DNA of 32,305 bases, from assembly GCF_900113125.1 (NCBI RefSeq), contig NZ_FOOG01000043.1:1-32305 (forward strand), read 5' to 3'. Positions 15,736 to 23,277 of this stretch are shown here, in pieces. Below the pieces are notes generated by a model. That model was not told the DNA's origin, searched no databases, and worked only from the letters and a program-made list of their open reading frames with translations. Each line of letters starts with the position of its first letter. The first letter of the stretch is position 1. This stretch comes from Halobacillus alkaliphilus. GTDB taxonomy: Bacteria > Bacillota > Bacilli > Bacillales > Halobacillaceae. The position numbers and the translations under genes were made by a program.

Positions 15736-16892
15736 TTCTGCTTTTCCAGTCGTTCAATAATGGTACCATTCGCCATTCCCAGTCCTTCACATATCGCAAG
15801 CAATCCATATCGCCCCCCGATACGCTCTAATTCATGAAGTAAACTAGTCATTAGTTTAGCTCCTGTAGCGCCTAAAGGATGACCAAGAGCAATAGCTCCT
15901 CCATTTACATTTAACCGGGCATGTTCCACTTTTGTTTCCTTCATCCAGAATAAAGGAACGGACGCAAACGCTTCATTGACTTCAAACAGATCGATGTCAT
16001 CGAGGCTAAGTCCGGATTTTTGCAACACTTTGTGCGTAGCAGGAACTGGTCCCGTCAACATTAGGGTCGGGTCGGAGCCTACTACGGAGCGGGCAACAAT
16101 TCTAAATCTAGGCTGTACACCTAACTCTTCCGCTTTCTCACGTGACATTAATAAAAGGGCAGCTGCTCCATCACTGATCTGACTTGAATTTCCAGCTGTA
16201 ATGTTTCCATCCTCTTTAAAAGCAGGCTTCAGCTGAGAAAGAGAAGTTGTGGACGTGCCTGGCCTCGGTCCCTGATCCACCTTCACCTTTACGGATTCTC
16301 CCTGCTCATTCGCTCCCTCCACGGTCATCGTTTCTCTTTCGAAACGCCCTTCTTTAATCGCATGTAGGGCTCTTTCATGGCTGGAAGCAGCATAAGCATC
16401 CAGTTCCTCCTTTGATATTTCCCATTTTTCTGCAATGCGTTCAGCGGATAGACCCTGATTGATCATGTCATACTTCTCGGTAAGCTGTTCACTATACTTG
16501 CTCCCCTTCATATTGGAAAACATAGGTACACGTGACATGCTTTCTACTCCTCCGGCAATAACTACATCCATATCCCCACAGGCAATGGCCTGGGATGCAA
16601 AATGGATAGCCTGCTGACTTGACCCGCATTGACGATCTACGGTTACACCGGGAACCTCCAATGGAAAACCTGCCATCAACGCTGCAATCCTGGCTATGTC
16701 CCCCGCCTGCTCACCTACCTGTGATACACAGCCTGCAATTACGTCTTCTACTTCATTCGGATCCACTTTACTTCGTTCGATTAGTTCCTGAAGCACTAAC
16801 GCAAAGAGTTCATCGGGTCTTTGCCCGCTTAATAAACCATTTCTCTTTCCAACCGGGGTACGAACCGCTTCAACGATAACTACTTCTTTCAT
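15732..16892 (-). CDS. Acetyl-CoA acyltransferase (thiolase)
   Basis: A 386-residue thiolase that splits 3-ketoacyl-CoA with CoA, the last step of beta-oxidation. It shows the acyl-accepting Cys89 in VDRQCGSS, the VNEAFA motif, the histidine in GGAIALGHPLGATG and the second catalytic cysteine in AICEGLGMANGT near the C-terminus. It overlaps the SDR gene by 4 bases and follows the acyl-CoA dehydrogenase gene by 12 bases, so it sits in one operon with them. A degradative role is more likely than biosynthetic acetoacetyl-CoA formation because of these neighbours. Confidence 0.92.
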   Translation of the reverse strand: MKEVVIVEAVRTPVGKRNGLLSGQRPDELFALVLQELIERSKVDPNEVEDVIAGCVSQVGEQAGDIARIAALMAGFPLEVPGVTVDRQCGSSQQAIHFASQAIACGDMDVVIAGGVESMSRVPMFSNMKGSKYSEQLTEKYDMINQGLSAERIAEKWEISKEELDAYAASSHERALHAIKEGRFERETMTVEGANEQGESVKVKVDQGPRPGTSTTSLSQLKPAFKEDGNITAGNSSQISDGAAALLLMSREKAEELGVQPRFRIVARSVVGSDPTLMLTGPVPATHKVLQKSGLSLDDIDLFEVNEAFASVPLFWMKETKVEHARLNVNGGAIALGHPLGATGAKLMTSLLHELERIGGRYGLLAICEGLGMANGTIIERLEKQK

Positions 16893-16904
16893 GTTCCCTG
16901 CCTC

Positions 16905-18056
16905 CTAAACGAGCCCCATTTTTTTAGCAATAATCGACTTCATGACTTCATTCGTGCCTGCATAAATTGCGGTGACAGGTGCATCACGGAACCTTCTAGC
17001 TATTTCATACTCTTCCATATATCCATAGCCTCCGTGCAGATGCATACATTCAACTGCTACTTTTTTCACAAGGTCGGTCGTCCACCACTTAGCCATGGAA
17101 ACCTGTTTCACCACATCTTCTCCCTTTATATGAGCTTCTATTGTTCGATCGAGAAAGGTTCGGCCGATTTCGATTTCCGTCTGCAGTTCTGCCAGCTTGA
17201 ACTGAGTATTTTGAAAGGAAGCGATTGACTGACCGAATGCCTTACGTTCTTTTACATATTGGAGCGTAAGTTCAAGCATTCGCTCACATGAAGCAATGGC
17301 TCCAATTCCTACGATCAGTCGTTCCTGCTGAAGCTGATTCATCAAATAATAGAATCCCTCTCCTTCTTTCCCTAACAGATTGTTATCCGGTACTTTAGCG
17401 TCTTCGAAAATAAGTTCGGACGTATCCTGGCTGTGCAACCCCACTTTTTCAAGTTGTTTCCCCCTTGTAAAGCCCGGTGTATCTTTCTCTACCACAATCA
17501 GACTGATTCCTTTATGTGCTGGAGAAGCTTTCGGATCCGTCTTGCACACCACCAGGATTAAATCGGCATAGATACCATTGGTAATAAACGTCTTTTCCCC
17601 ATTTAATATATAGTGGTCCCCTGCCTTTTGAGCTGAGGTCTTTACCGCTGCCAGGTCGGAACCTGCACCCGGTTCTGTCATAGCAATGGCTGTTACATAT
17701 TCCCCTGTGGTACATTTTGGGATCCATCTTTTCTTTTGTTCTTCAGTTCCATAGGAGGATAAATAAGGAACTACGATGTCGTTGTGTAGACCAATGCCAA
17801 TTAAGCCTGTCCCCACTTTTTCAAGCTCTTCATTGATAATAACGGAGTAACCAAAGTCAGCATTGTATCCACCATACTCTTCCTCAAGCCATGGACATAG
17901 ATATCCTTGTTCCCCAAGTTTTTTCCAAAAAGACCTTGGAATGCCCTTTTGCTTTTCCCATTCCTTAAAGTATGGATAAGCTTCTTTATCCAGAAATTGG
18001 CGCAATGACCTTCGCAAAATATCGTGCTCTTCTTTTATGTAACCTGCTTTCATCAT
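16905..18056 (-). CDS. Acyl-CoA dehydrogenase
   Basis: A 383-residue FAD enzyme that introduces the trans-2 double bond in acyl-CoA. Seen: AIAMTEPGAGSDLAAVKT (about 123-140), GEKTFITNG (153-161), ERKAFGQSIASFQ and the C-terminal MHLHGGYGYMEEYEIAR and IYAGTNEVMKSI. The glutamate found at the C-terminal site of medium-chain enzymes (in IYEGT) is Ala here, while Glu245 in QQERLIVG sits where isovaleryl- and long-chain type enzymes carry their catalytic base. This hints at branched- or long-chain substrates. It is the first gene of the operon, with a cre-like site about 90 bases upstream. Confidence 0.9.
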   Translation of the reverse strand: MMKAGYIKEEHDILRRSLRQFLDKEAYPYFKEWEKQKGIPRSFWKKLGEQGYLCPWLEEEYGGYNADFGYSVIINEELEKVGTGLIGIGLHNDIVVPYLSSYGTEEQKKRWIPKCTTGEYVTAIAMTEPGAGSDLAAVKTSAQKAGDHYILNGEKTFITNGIYADLILVVCKTDPKASPAHKGISLIVVEKDTPGFTRGKQLEKVGLHSQDTSELIFEDAKVPDNNLLGKEGEGFYYLMNQLQQERLIVGIGAIASCERMLELTLQYVKERKAFGQSIASFQNTQFKLAELQTEIEIGRTFLDRTIEAHIKGEDVVKQVSMAKWWTTDLVKKVAVECMHLHGGYGYMEEYEIARRFRDAPVTAIYAGTNEVMKSIIAKKMGLV

Positions 18057-18141
18057 AGCCTCCTAATTTATTTCTTCCTGAAGAGAAATCTTTTTCTAAT
18101 AGATTCATTCTCGCTGTTTACGTTCAATTCCTCCATGATTG

Positions 18142-18156
18142 AGAAAACGGTTACAA
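18142..18156 (-). promoter_or_regulatory. CcpA cre site upstream of the fatty-acid operon
   Basis: The minus strand reads TTGTAACCGTTTTCT, which matches every defined position of the Bacillus cre consensus WTGNAANCGNWNNCW. It is 86-100 bases before the acyl-CoA dehydrogenase start, suggesting carbon catabolite repression. I did not find a FadR-type palindrome. The rest of 18057-18280 shows no gene. Confidence 0.6.
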
Positions 18157-18280
18157 AAAGACGTTTAATTGAATAATGTGACATGTTTTTACACCATGGT
18201 TATGATAAACAGACATGAATAAAAGTGCTCTGATATCAGCCCGTTCAGGGAAGCAATATGCCTCCGCAGCGCACAAAAAA

Positions 18281-18314
18281 GCTTGCAGGAAAACCAACCG
18301 GTTTTCCTGCAAGC
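18281..18314 (-). terminator. Terminator after the HAD phosphatase gene
   Basis: GCTTGCAGGAAAACC and GGTTTTCCTGCAAGC form a perfect 15-bp stem with a 4-base loop, followed on the minus strand by six T. It is 15 bases beyond the HAD gene stop. Confidence 0.9.
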
Positions 18315-18328
18315 TGAAGTTACTATCT

Positions 18329-19069
18329 CTATGAGTTCAATATTTTTTCGATTGCCTGAGCTACTCCATCTTCAGCATTCGTTCCTGTGATGAACGCCGC
18401 TTCTTGTTTCACTTCATCCTGCGCGTTACCCATTGCGACGCCGAAACCTGATTCACGGATCATCGCTATGTCATTCATGCTGTCCCCGACTGCCATAACG
18501 TTTTCCATTCTAAGATCAAGCCATTCGCTAACTTTCAGTAAGGCCGCAGCTTTCGTAACACCTGTTGGGTTCACTTCAATATTCGTTGGACTGGAGTTGG
18601 TTATCTCAAGGTCCTGGTTGCCATTCAATTCCTGAAGAATAGCTTCTCTAATCTCATCATCTTCGATATCGAAGCCGAACTTGAGCCAGCTATACTCTTC
18701 AATTTCTTTATCAAAAGGCTCGTGTGTGTTGAAAATCCCTTGTTCCGTGGATGACCAGAAATATAATCCATGTTTTTCTTTCAGCTCCCACAAACGACTG
18801 ACGTGGTGAGGCTCGAGTAAAGTCTGGTCCACTAGTTCAAAGTCCTGATTATAAATCTCACCGCCGTTGATCGTTACAATATACGAAGAACGGCCTAGCT
18901 GCTCCGCTATATCGCGGCATCGAGACAGTGATCTTCCTGTACTTAATAGGACATGAATTCCCTGATCTTTTGCTTTTTGGACGGCCTCAATATTAGCATC
19001 TGATACCGTTCCCTGCGGGTTCACAAGGGTCCCATCTACGTCTAGTGCAATTAATTTAATATCTGTCAT
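18329..19069 (-). CDS. Cof-type HAD-superfamily (IIB) phosphatase
   Basis: A 246-residue sugar-phosphatase-like hydrolase. Motif I is LIALDVDGTL, whose two aspartates (10 and 12) bind Mg and the phosphoryl group. Motif II is in LLSTGRS, motif III is around TNIEVNPTGVTKAAAL, and motif IV is MAVGDSMNDIAMI, followed by GFGVAMGNA. The long C2-type cap between motifs II and III marks the Cof/YidA subgroup. Substrates in this group are usually sugar or cofactor phosphates and cannot be told from sequence. The ATG at 19069 is preferred over an upstream GTG that would leave only 2 bases after the GAGG ribosome site. It stands alone with its own terminator. Confidence 0.88.
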   Translation of the reverse strand: MTDIKLIALDVDGTLVNPQGTVSDANIEAVQKAKDQGIHVLLSTGRSLSRCRDIAEQLGRSSYIVTINGGEIYNQDFELVDQTLLEPHHVSRLWELKEKHGLYFWSSTEQGIFNTHEPFDKEIEEYSWLKFGFDIEDDEIREAILQELNGNQDLEITNSSPTNIEVNPTGVTKAAALLKVSEWLDLRMENVMAVGDSMNDIAMIRESGFGVAMGNAQDEVKQEAAFITGTNAEDGVAQAIEKILNS

Positions 19070-19130
19070 TGTATTCACGTCCTCTCTTCTACTTTCTCTA
19101 TTCTAATACAAGGACAGACTTTCATACAAC

Positions 19131-19163
19131 GAAACAACCCAGACGTATCGGTCGGGTTGTTTC
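19131..19163 (-). terminator. Probable terminator of the metNIQ operon
   Basis: GAAACAACCC and GGGTTGTTTC form a perfect 10-bp stem just after the metQ stop. The following minus-strand tract (GTTGTATG) is poor in T, so the call is less firm. Confidence 0.5.
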
Positions 19164-19169
19164 AATTGG

Positions 19170-20021
19170 TTACCACCCTATTTTTTCAAGGGATACGAAG
19201 GTAGGGATCAGGGAATCGTTATAAACTTCACGAATGTGCTGCGCTACGTCTTCTTCCTGATATAGATCGACAATGGTTTGATACACTTCTTTATCCGTTT
19301 CATCTGCACGGGCTGCAATGATATTTATATATGGCTGTGCCGTATCATCTTCAATAAAGATGGCATCGTCTACAGGAACAAACCCGGCTTCAACGGCTAC
19401 TCCATTGTTAATGATTGATGCCGCAACGTCTGGAAGTACGCGAGGGGTCTGGGCCGCTACGATTGGTTCAAATTTTAAATTCTTAGGATTTTCCTGAATC
19501 TTGTCCAGGTTCCCATCTCCATCAAAATCCTCAGGCAATCCAATCAGTCCTGCTTTCTCAAGGAGTAATAAAGCCCGTCCCATATTGGTAGCCTCTTTTG
19601 GTATAGCAATGGTGCTTCCTTCAGGAATATTTTTTACATCCTCATATTCTTCAGAGTAGATTCCCATTGGAGCGATTAACGTTGTACCAATTGGGGCCAG
19701 GTCCAGATCATGTTCTTTTATAAAGGAGTCAAAATAAGAGACCGTTTGAAACGCGTTTAAATCAATGTCTCCATCCGCAAGTGCCATATTAGGACGTACA
19801 TAATCTGAAAACTCTACTAATTCGATCTCAATATTCTCCTTGGCTGCTTTTTCTTTTATTTTCTCCCAGATCGGTACGCCAGAACCATTCAGGCCGACTT
19901 TAACGACCTTTTTCTCCTCTGATCCTTCACTGGATTCTGCTCCGCTGCTTTCACTAGAACACCCTGCTAATACGGTTCCAATGACAGCTACTAAACTTAA
20001 TAAAATGAATAATTTCTTCAC
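19170..20021 (-). CDS. metQ: Methionine ABC transporter substrate-binding lipoprotein MetQ
   Basis: A 283-residue NlpA-family lipoprotein that captures methionine outside the membrane and delivers it to MetNI. The signal peptide ends in lipobox VLAGC with Cys21, followed by an acidic Ser/Glu-rich linker. Family segments are KVGLNGSGVPIWEKI, IELVEFSDYVRPNMALADGD, DLNAFQTVSYFDSF, APMGIYSEEY, IAIPKEATNMGRALLLLE and the C-terminal SLIPTFVSLEK. It follows metI by 11 bases and shares the SAM riboswitch upstream of metN. Confidence 0.95.
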   Translation of the reverse strand: MKKLFILLSLVAVIGTVLAGCSSESSGAESSEGSEEKKVVKVGLNGSGVPIWEKIKEKAAKENIEIELVEFSDYVRPNMALADGDIDLNAFQTVSYFDSFIKEHDLDLAPIGTTLIAPMGIYSEEYEDVKNIPEGSTIAIPKEATNMGRALLLLEKAGLIGLPEDFDGDGNLDKIQENPKNLKFEPIVAAQTPRVLPDVAASIINNGVAVEAGFVPVDDAIFIEDDTAQPYINIIAARADETDKEVYQTIVDLYQEEDVAQHIREVYNDSLIPTFVSLEKIGW

Positions 20022-20032
20022 GTTGAGACCTC

Positions 20033-20695
20033 CTATTGTCTACGAATTTTTTTAGATACTACGTTTCCTATTGTTTGAGTGATCTGCACAATGACGACGA
20101 GAAGAAGCACGGTCGCAATCATGATATCCGTCTCAAATCGCTGATAGCCATACGAAATTGCTAAGTCACCAAGACCACCGCCGCCTACAAAACCGGCCAT
20201 GGCGGAAGCCCCTACAAGACCAATCGTTGCGATGGTCAGATTCAGCACAATTGAACTTAACGCTTCCGGTATATATACGCGCGCGATAATCTGCCAAGGT
20301 GTCGCTCCCATAGCTTCCGCTGCTTCAATAACACCTGACTTCACCTCGAGCAGACTGCTTTCTACAAGCCGTGCGATGTAGGGCGCGGAGAATATGACGA
20401 GCGGGACTACCGCTGCCGCTGTCCCAATGGATGAGCCCACAATAAATCTTGTTATTGGCAGAATGGCTACCAGTAAGATAATAAATGGGATCGACCTGAA
20501 GAAGTTAACTACTGAACTGAGCGCATTGAATATAGGTTTGTTTTCAAGCAGTCCTCCATCTTTAGTAACCACTAGCGCAATCCCGAGGGGAAGACCAATT
20601 AATGTGGCTGCAAGCAGAGAAATACCGACCATTAAGAGAGTCTGATTGGTAGCCTCCAGAATTCTTGGCCAAAAATCCATTAGATTAACCTGCAT
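20033..20695 (-). CDS. metI: Methionine ABC transporter permease MetI
   Basis: A 220-residue membrane protein with about five helices. The cytoplasmic coupling segment EAAEAMGATPWQIIARVYIPEAL contains the permease EAA loop that docks on MetN. FFRSIPFIILLVAILP and the glycine-rich GFVGGGGLGDLAISYGYQRF are typical of the D-methionine/MetI group. It overlaps the end of metN by 11 bases, with AGGAGG inside metN. Confidence 0.95.
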   Translation of the reverse strand: MQVNLMDFWPRILEATNQTLLMVGISLLAATLIGLPLGIALVVTKDGGLLENKPIFNALSSVVNFFRSIPFIILLVAILPITRFIVGSSIGTAAAVVPLVIFSAPYIARLVESSLLEVKSGVIEAAEAMGATPWQIIARVYIPEALSSIVLNLTIATIGLVGASAMAGFVGGGGLGDLAISYGYQRFETDIMIATVLLLVVIVQITQTIGNVVSKKIRRQ

Positions 20696-21713
20696 GTGCT
20701 TTCACCTCCTGAACTGTCACGGAACGCTGGATTGAGTCGATCGCTCTGACAATTTCTTTATCTTCTCCCTGCAGTTCCACCACTAAATGTCCAAACGGAA
20801 TGCCCTGAAGCTCTGTAATCTGCCCGAAAAGTACATTCACTTCCACTTCAAATGATTTCGATACGCCGGAAAGTACAGGCTGACCCGCACTTTCATTTAC
20901 AAAAGTAACCCGGTAAATATGTCGGCTTGCTCCCCGATTTTCTATCCCTTCCAGGATGGATGCTGGAATTTCATTTTCCATAACCGTTCTTACAAAGTTC
21001 TTTGTAGTGGGATGTTCCGGCTGGGAAAACAGGTCAAATATGGATCCTTGCTCAATAACCCGACCATGTTCCATGACTGCGATCCGGTCGCAAACTTCAC
21101 GGACCACATTCATTTCATGGGTGATCATAAGAATCGTGATGTTATATTCATCCCGCACTCTGCGAAGAAGTTTAAGAATGGACTTGGTAGTCTCAGGATC
21201 AAGAGCAGATGTCGCTTCATCACATAGCAATATGTCCGGTGAGGTGGCTAAAGCCCGTGCAATTCCAACCCTCTGCTTCTGTCCACCGGATAACTGGTCT
21301 GGATACTGTCTTGCTTTGTCTGACAAACCTACAAATTCAAGGATTTCTTCTACACGTGCATCAATATCTTTTTTAGGTACTCCTGAAATCGCTAATGGAA
21401 AAGCGACATTGTGCCGTACCGTTTTAGACTCCAGCAGATTAAAGTGCTGAAAGATCATGCCGATTCGCTTCCGGACTTTTCGTAATTCGGGTTTAGACAG
21501 CTGAGTCAAATCTTCCCCATCCACGAGAAGCCTGCCTTCCGAAGGGTATTCCAGTAAATTAACTAAACGAACAAGCGTACTTTTTCCAGCACCGCTATAA
21601 CCAATAACTCCGAAGATTTCTCCTTTATTCACGGATAAATCCACTTGATCGACAGCTCGTAATTCATTTCCATTGTGTTCATAGATTTTTGATACTCCTT
21701 CAAATTCAATCAT
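20685..21713 (-). CDS. metN: Methionine ABC transporter ATP-binding protein MetN
   Basis: A 342-residue ABC ATPase. Walker A GYSGAGKST is at 38-46, followed by the Q-loop in GMIFQHFNLL, the signature LSGGQKQRVGIARALA, Walker B ILLCDEATSALDP, and the switch histidine in ILMITHEMNVV. The C-terminal 100 residues fit the NIL domain, which binds methionine and inhibits transport when the cell is replete. First gene of metNIQ, transcribed behind the SAM-I riboswitch. Confidence 0.96.
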   Translation of the reverse strand: MIEFEGVSKIYEHNGNELRAVDQVDLSVNKGEIFGVIGYSGAGKSTLVRLVNLLEYPSEGRLLVDGEDLTQLSKPELRKVRKRIGMIFQHFNLLESKTVRHNVAFPLAISGVPKKDIDARVEEILEFVGLSDKARQYPDQLSGGQKQRVGIARALATSPDILLCDEATSALDPETTKSILKLLRRVRDEYNITILMITHEMNVVREVCDRIAVMEHGRVIEQGSIFDLFSQPEHPTTKNFVRTVMENEIPASILEGIENRGASRHIYRVTFVNESAGQPVLSGVSKSFEVEVNVLFGQITELQGIPFGHLVVELQGEDKEIVRAIDSIQRSVTVQEVKAHAG

Positions 21714-21794
21714 GAACGTCCCCCCTTTTGTTTTTCGATTCTTCCAATGATCAGCTTTCTTATGTATTTCTAGTTGTTAACTTTCTTTTTACAT

Positions 21795-21838
21795 AAAAGA
21801 GCCCCTCTTCTTAAAAGATTAAGAAGAGGGGCTCTTTT
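21795..21838 (-). terminator. Terminator of the SAM riboswitch
   Basis: AAAAGAGCCCCTCTTCTT and AAGAAGAGGGGCTCTTTT form an 18-bp stem with T-rich flanks on both strands. It lies just after the SAM aptamer and before metN, the usual place for the regulated terminator. Confidence 0.9.
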
Positions 21839-21844
21839 CGTACG

Positions 21845-21981
21845 TAATTTATGAGAACCGTCTCTTCTCATCTTTCACGTGCATAAAGCACCTGCTGGAG
21901 TTGGCACAGTTTCTGATGACGCATCAGTCCCGCTGCCGAGGTTTCGTAGGGCCAGTCCCTCCACCTCTCTAGATAAGAAGA
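21845..21981 (-). promoter_or_regulatory. SAM-I riboswitch (S box) upstream of metNIQ
   Basis: The minus strand reads CTTATCTAGAGAGGTGGAGG, then GACTGGCCCTACGAAACCTC, GGCAGCGGG, GTGCCAACTCCAGCAG and a closing GATGAGAAGAG, the conserved S-box layout. SAM binding should favour the terminator at 21795-21838 and shut off methionine import. Confidence 0.96.
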
Positions 21982-22012
21982 TTTTTATTTGTTTTTAAAT
22001 TGCATGGTGATT

Positions 22013-22041
22013 ATCTTATTATAGCTCCTCAGCTTTGTCAA
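22013..22041 (-). promoter_or_regulatory. SigA promoter for metNIQ
   Basis: The minus strand has TTGACA, a 17-base spacer and TAAGAT, about 30 bases before the S-box aptamer. The -35 box is perfect. Confidence 0.7.
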
Positions 22042-22134
22042 TTTTATCTGTAAACTTTTCGTTATTTCTCTTCCCTGACCAAAAACCTGCTCACGTTCCT
22101 ATTACAGTAAAACCCATTTTTTACGATTATCTTC

Positions 22135-22150
22135 ATACCTGAACGGGTAT
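22135..22150. promoter_or_regulatory. CstR-type operator upstream of the DUF302 gene
   Basis: ATACC-N6-GGTAT, a perfect inverted repeat with the same half-sites and spacing as the site in the cstR promoter (24077-24092). It is 35 bases before the DUF302 start. It suggests that this gene is part of the persulfide regulon. Confidence 0.6.
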
Positions 22151-22184
22151 GCTTAAATAGAGAGCTTATAAAGGAGGTTCAAAC

Positions 22185-22568
22185 ATGTTTCATTACACAG
22201 TAGAAACAGAAAAAGGAATTGAAGAAGCAGTAGAAAGTTTAGAAGCCAGCCTTAAAGAAGCCCAGTTCGGAGTTTTATGGAATTTTGATATTAAAGATAA
22301 GCTCAATGAAAAAGGATTAGAATTCGAGAAAGAATTTAAAGTATTGGAAGTATGTAACCCTAAGGAAGCTCAGCGTATTCTTAATGAAAATACACTAGCT
22401 GGTTATTTCCTTCCATGTAAAATGGTTGTTTATTCTGACGGGGGCTCTACAAAAATTGGTATGCCTAAACCAACTGCCCTCATTCAATTGGTAGAAGATG
22501 AACAAATCCAGAGACTCGCGGAAGATATTGAACAGCGATTAATCCATTGCATGGATCAAAGCGTATAA
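22185..22568 (+). CDS. DUF302-family protein
   Basis: A soluble 127-residue protein beginning FHYTVETEKGIEEAVESLEASLKE, with FGVLWNFDIKDKL, FKVLEVCNPKEAQRIL, AGYFLPCKMVVY and MPKPTALIQLV, all typical of DUF302. The biochemical role is not known to me. Two conserved-looking cysteines (in EVCNP and LPCKM) might take part in thiol or persulfide chemistry, but that is inference. The ATG has AAAGGAGG upstream. The operator palindrome before it links the gene to the CstR regulon 2 kb away. Confidence 0.85.
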   Translation: MFHYTVETEKGIEEAVESLEASLKEAQFGVLWNFDIKDKLNEKGLEFEKEFKVLEVCNPKEAQRILNENTLAGYFLPCKMVVYSDGGSTKIGMPKPTALIQLVEDEQIQRLAEDIEQRLIHCMDQSV

Positions 22569-22576
22569 CAGATAAG

Positions 22577-22606
22577 AGGAGGGATAATCATCGAATTATC
22601 CTTCCT
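22577..22606 (+). terminator. Terminator after the DUF302 gene
   Basis: AGGAGGGATAAT and ATTATCCTTCCT form a 12-bp stem with one G-T pair, followed by TTTTTATT. Confidence 0.85.
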
Positions 22607-22661
22607 TTTTTATTGAGATCTGTTAAATCTGGTTGTTAATTTTCATCATAGACTTCTTAAA

Positions 22662-23262
22662 GTATAGGGCCGGATTGTGGAAGACTCGATTTCGAGATAT
22701 TGGGTATGAGGAAGGTCCTCCGGGGGACGATTTCGCTTTCCGGCCCTGCACGACGCAGGGTCGTTCGACGTTGCCACATGACGTGGCGTTCTTAGTCGAA
22801 CCTCTTATGTGGTAAGCTTCCTCAGGCTTCGCCTTCCGGGATCTTACCGATCATGTTTATCCCACAGGAGTCTTCATCATCCCCCTCCGGACCTAGCCAA
22901 ATCAGATGCTCGAAACCACTTCAAATATCACCTGCGTGATGAGGAATTAGACCATATGGTTCTGTACTTATTTCAGGATGTATCGATCCGCAATAGCCTG
23001 TCATAATAGCATTTAAATTAAGGAGGAGAACTTTTCTCTTCTGGAAGAGCCCGTTCACAAAATTAGAGTTGGGTTGGTGGGGAAATGATGAGACTCCCGT
23101 GGGAGAAGGATCTAGGGGAGACCCCCGCAAGGAGTGAAACGACTGAGGAGGCTCACCAGTTCCCCCACAGGAAAGCGAATTATTTCCCCACCAACCCCTG
23201 TCCCCATTTTAGTAAAGGGCCTAACTATCTTGAATTCGAGTCTTCAAGTAATGGGAGCTTAT
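22662..23262. repeat. Composite TIR repeat, unit 3 (complete)
   Basis: A non-coding unit of about 600 bases between two convergent genes. The left end carries GGAAGACTCGATTTCGAGATA (about 22679-22698) and the right end its inverted counterpart TGAATTCGAGTCTTCAAG (23231-23248). The left module (22712-22894) is a large hairpin: AAGGTCCTCCGGGGGACGA pairs with TCATCCCCCTCCGGACCT, enclosing the nested block at 22744-22801. The right module is a hairpin whose outer stem, GGGTTGGTGGGGAAAT (23071-23086), pairs perfectly with 23182-23197. ORFs of 60-80 codons read through it are not credible genes. Confidence 0.75.
22744..22801. repeat. Nested multi-hairpin block in left module, copy 1
   Basis: CCCTGC-GCAGGG, GTTCGAC-GTCGAAC and GCCAC-GTGGC pairs nest within about 58 bases. 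Nearly the same block occurs at 28352-28408, a shortened one near 7698-7733, and none in the otherwise similar module at 31889-32016. Confidence 0.7.
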
Positions 23263-23277
23263 CTTTAAAGCAACATC

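Noticed and set aside
20956-21450. Plus-strand ORF of 164 codons
   Set aside because: Antisense shadow of metN, whose motifs are all present on the other strand; no ribosome site.
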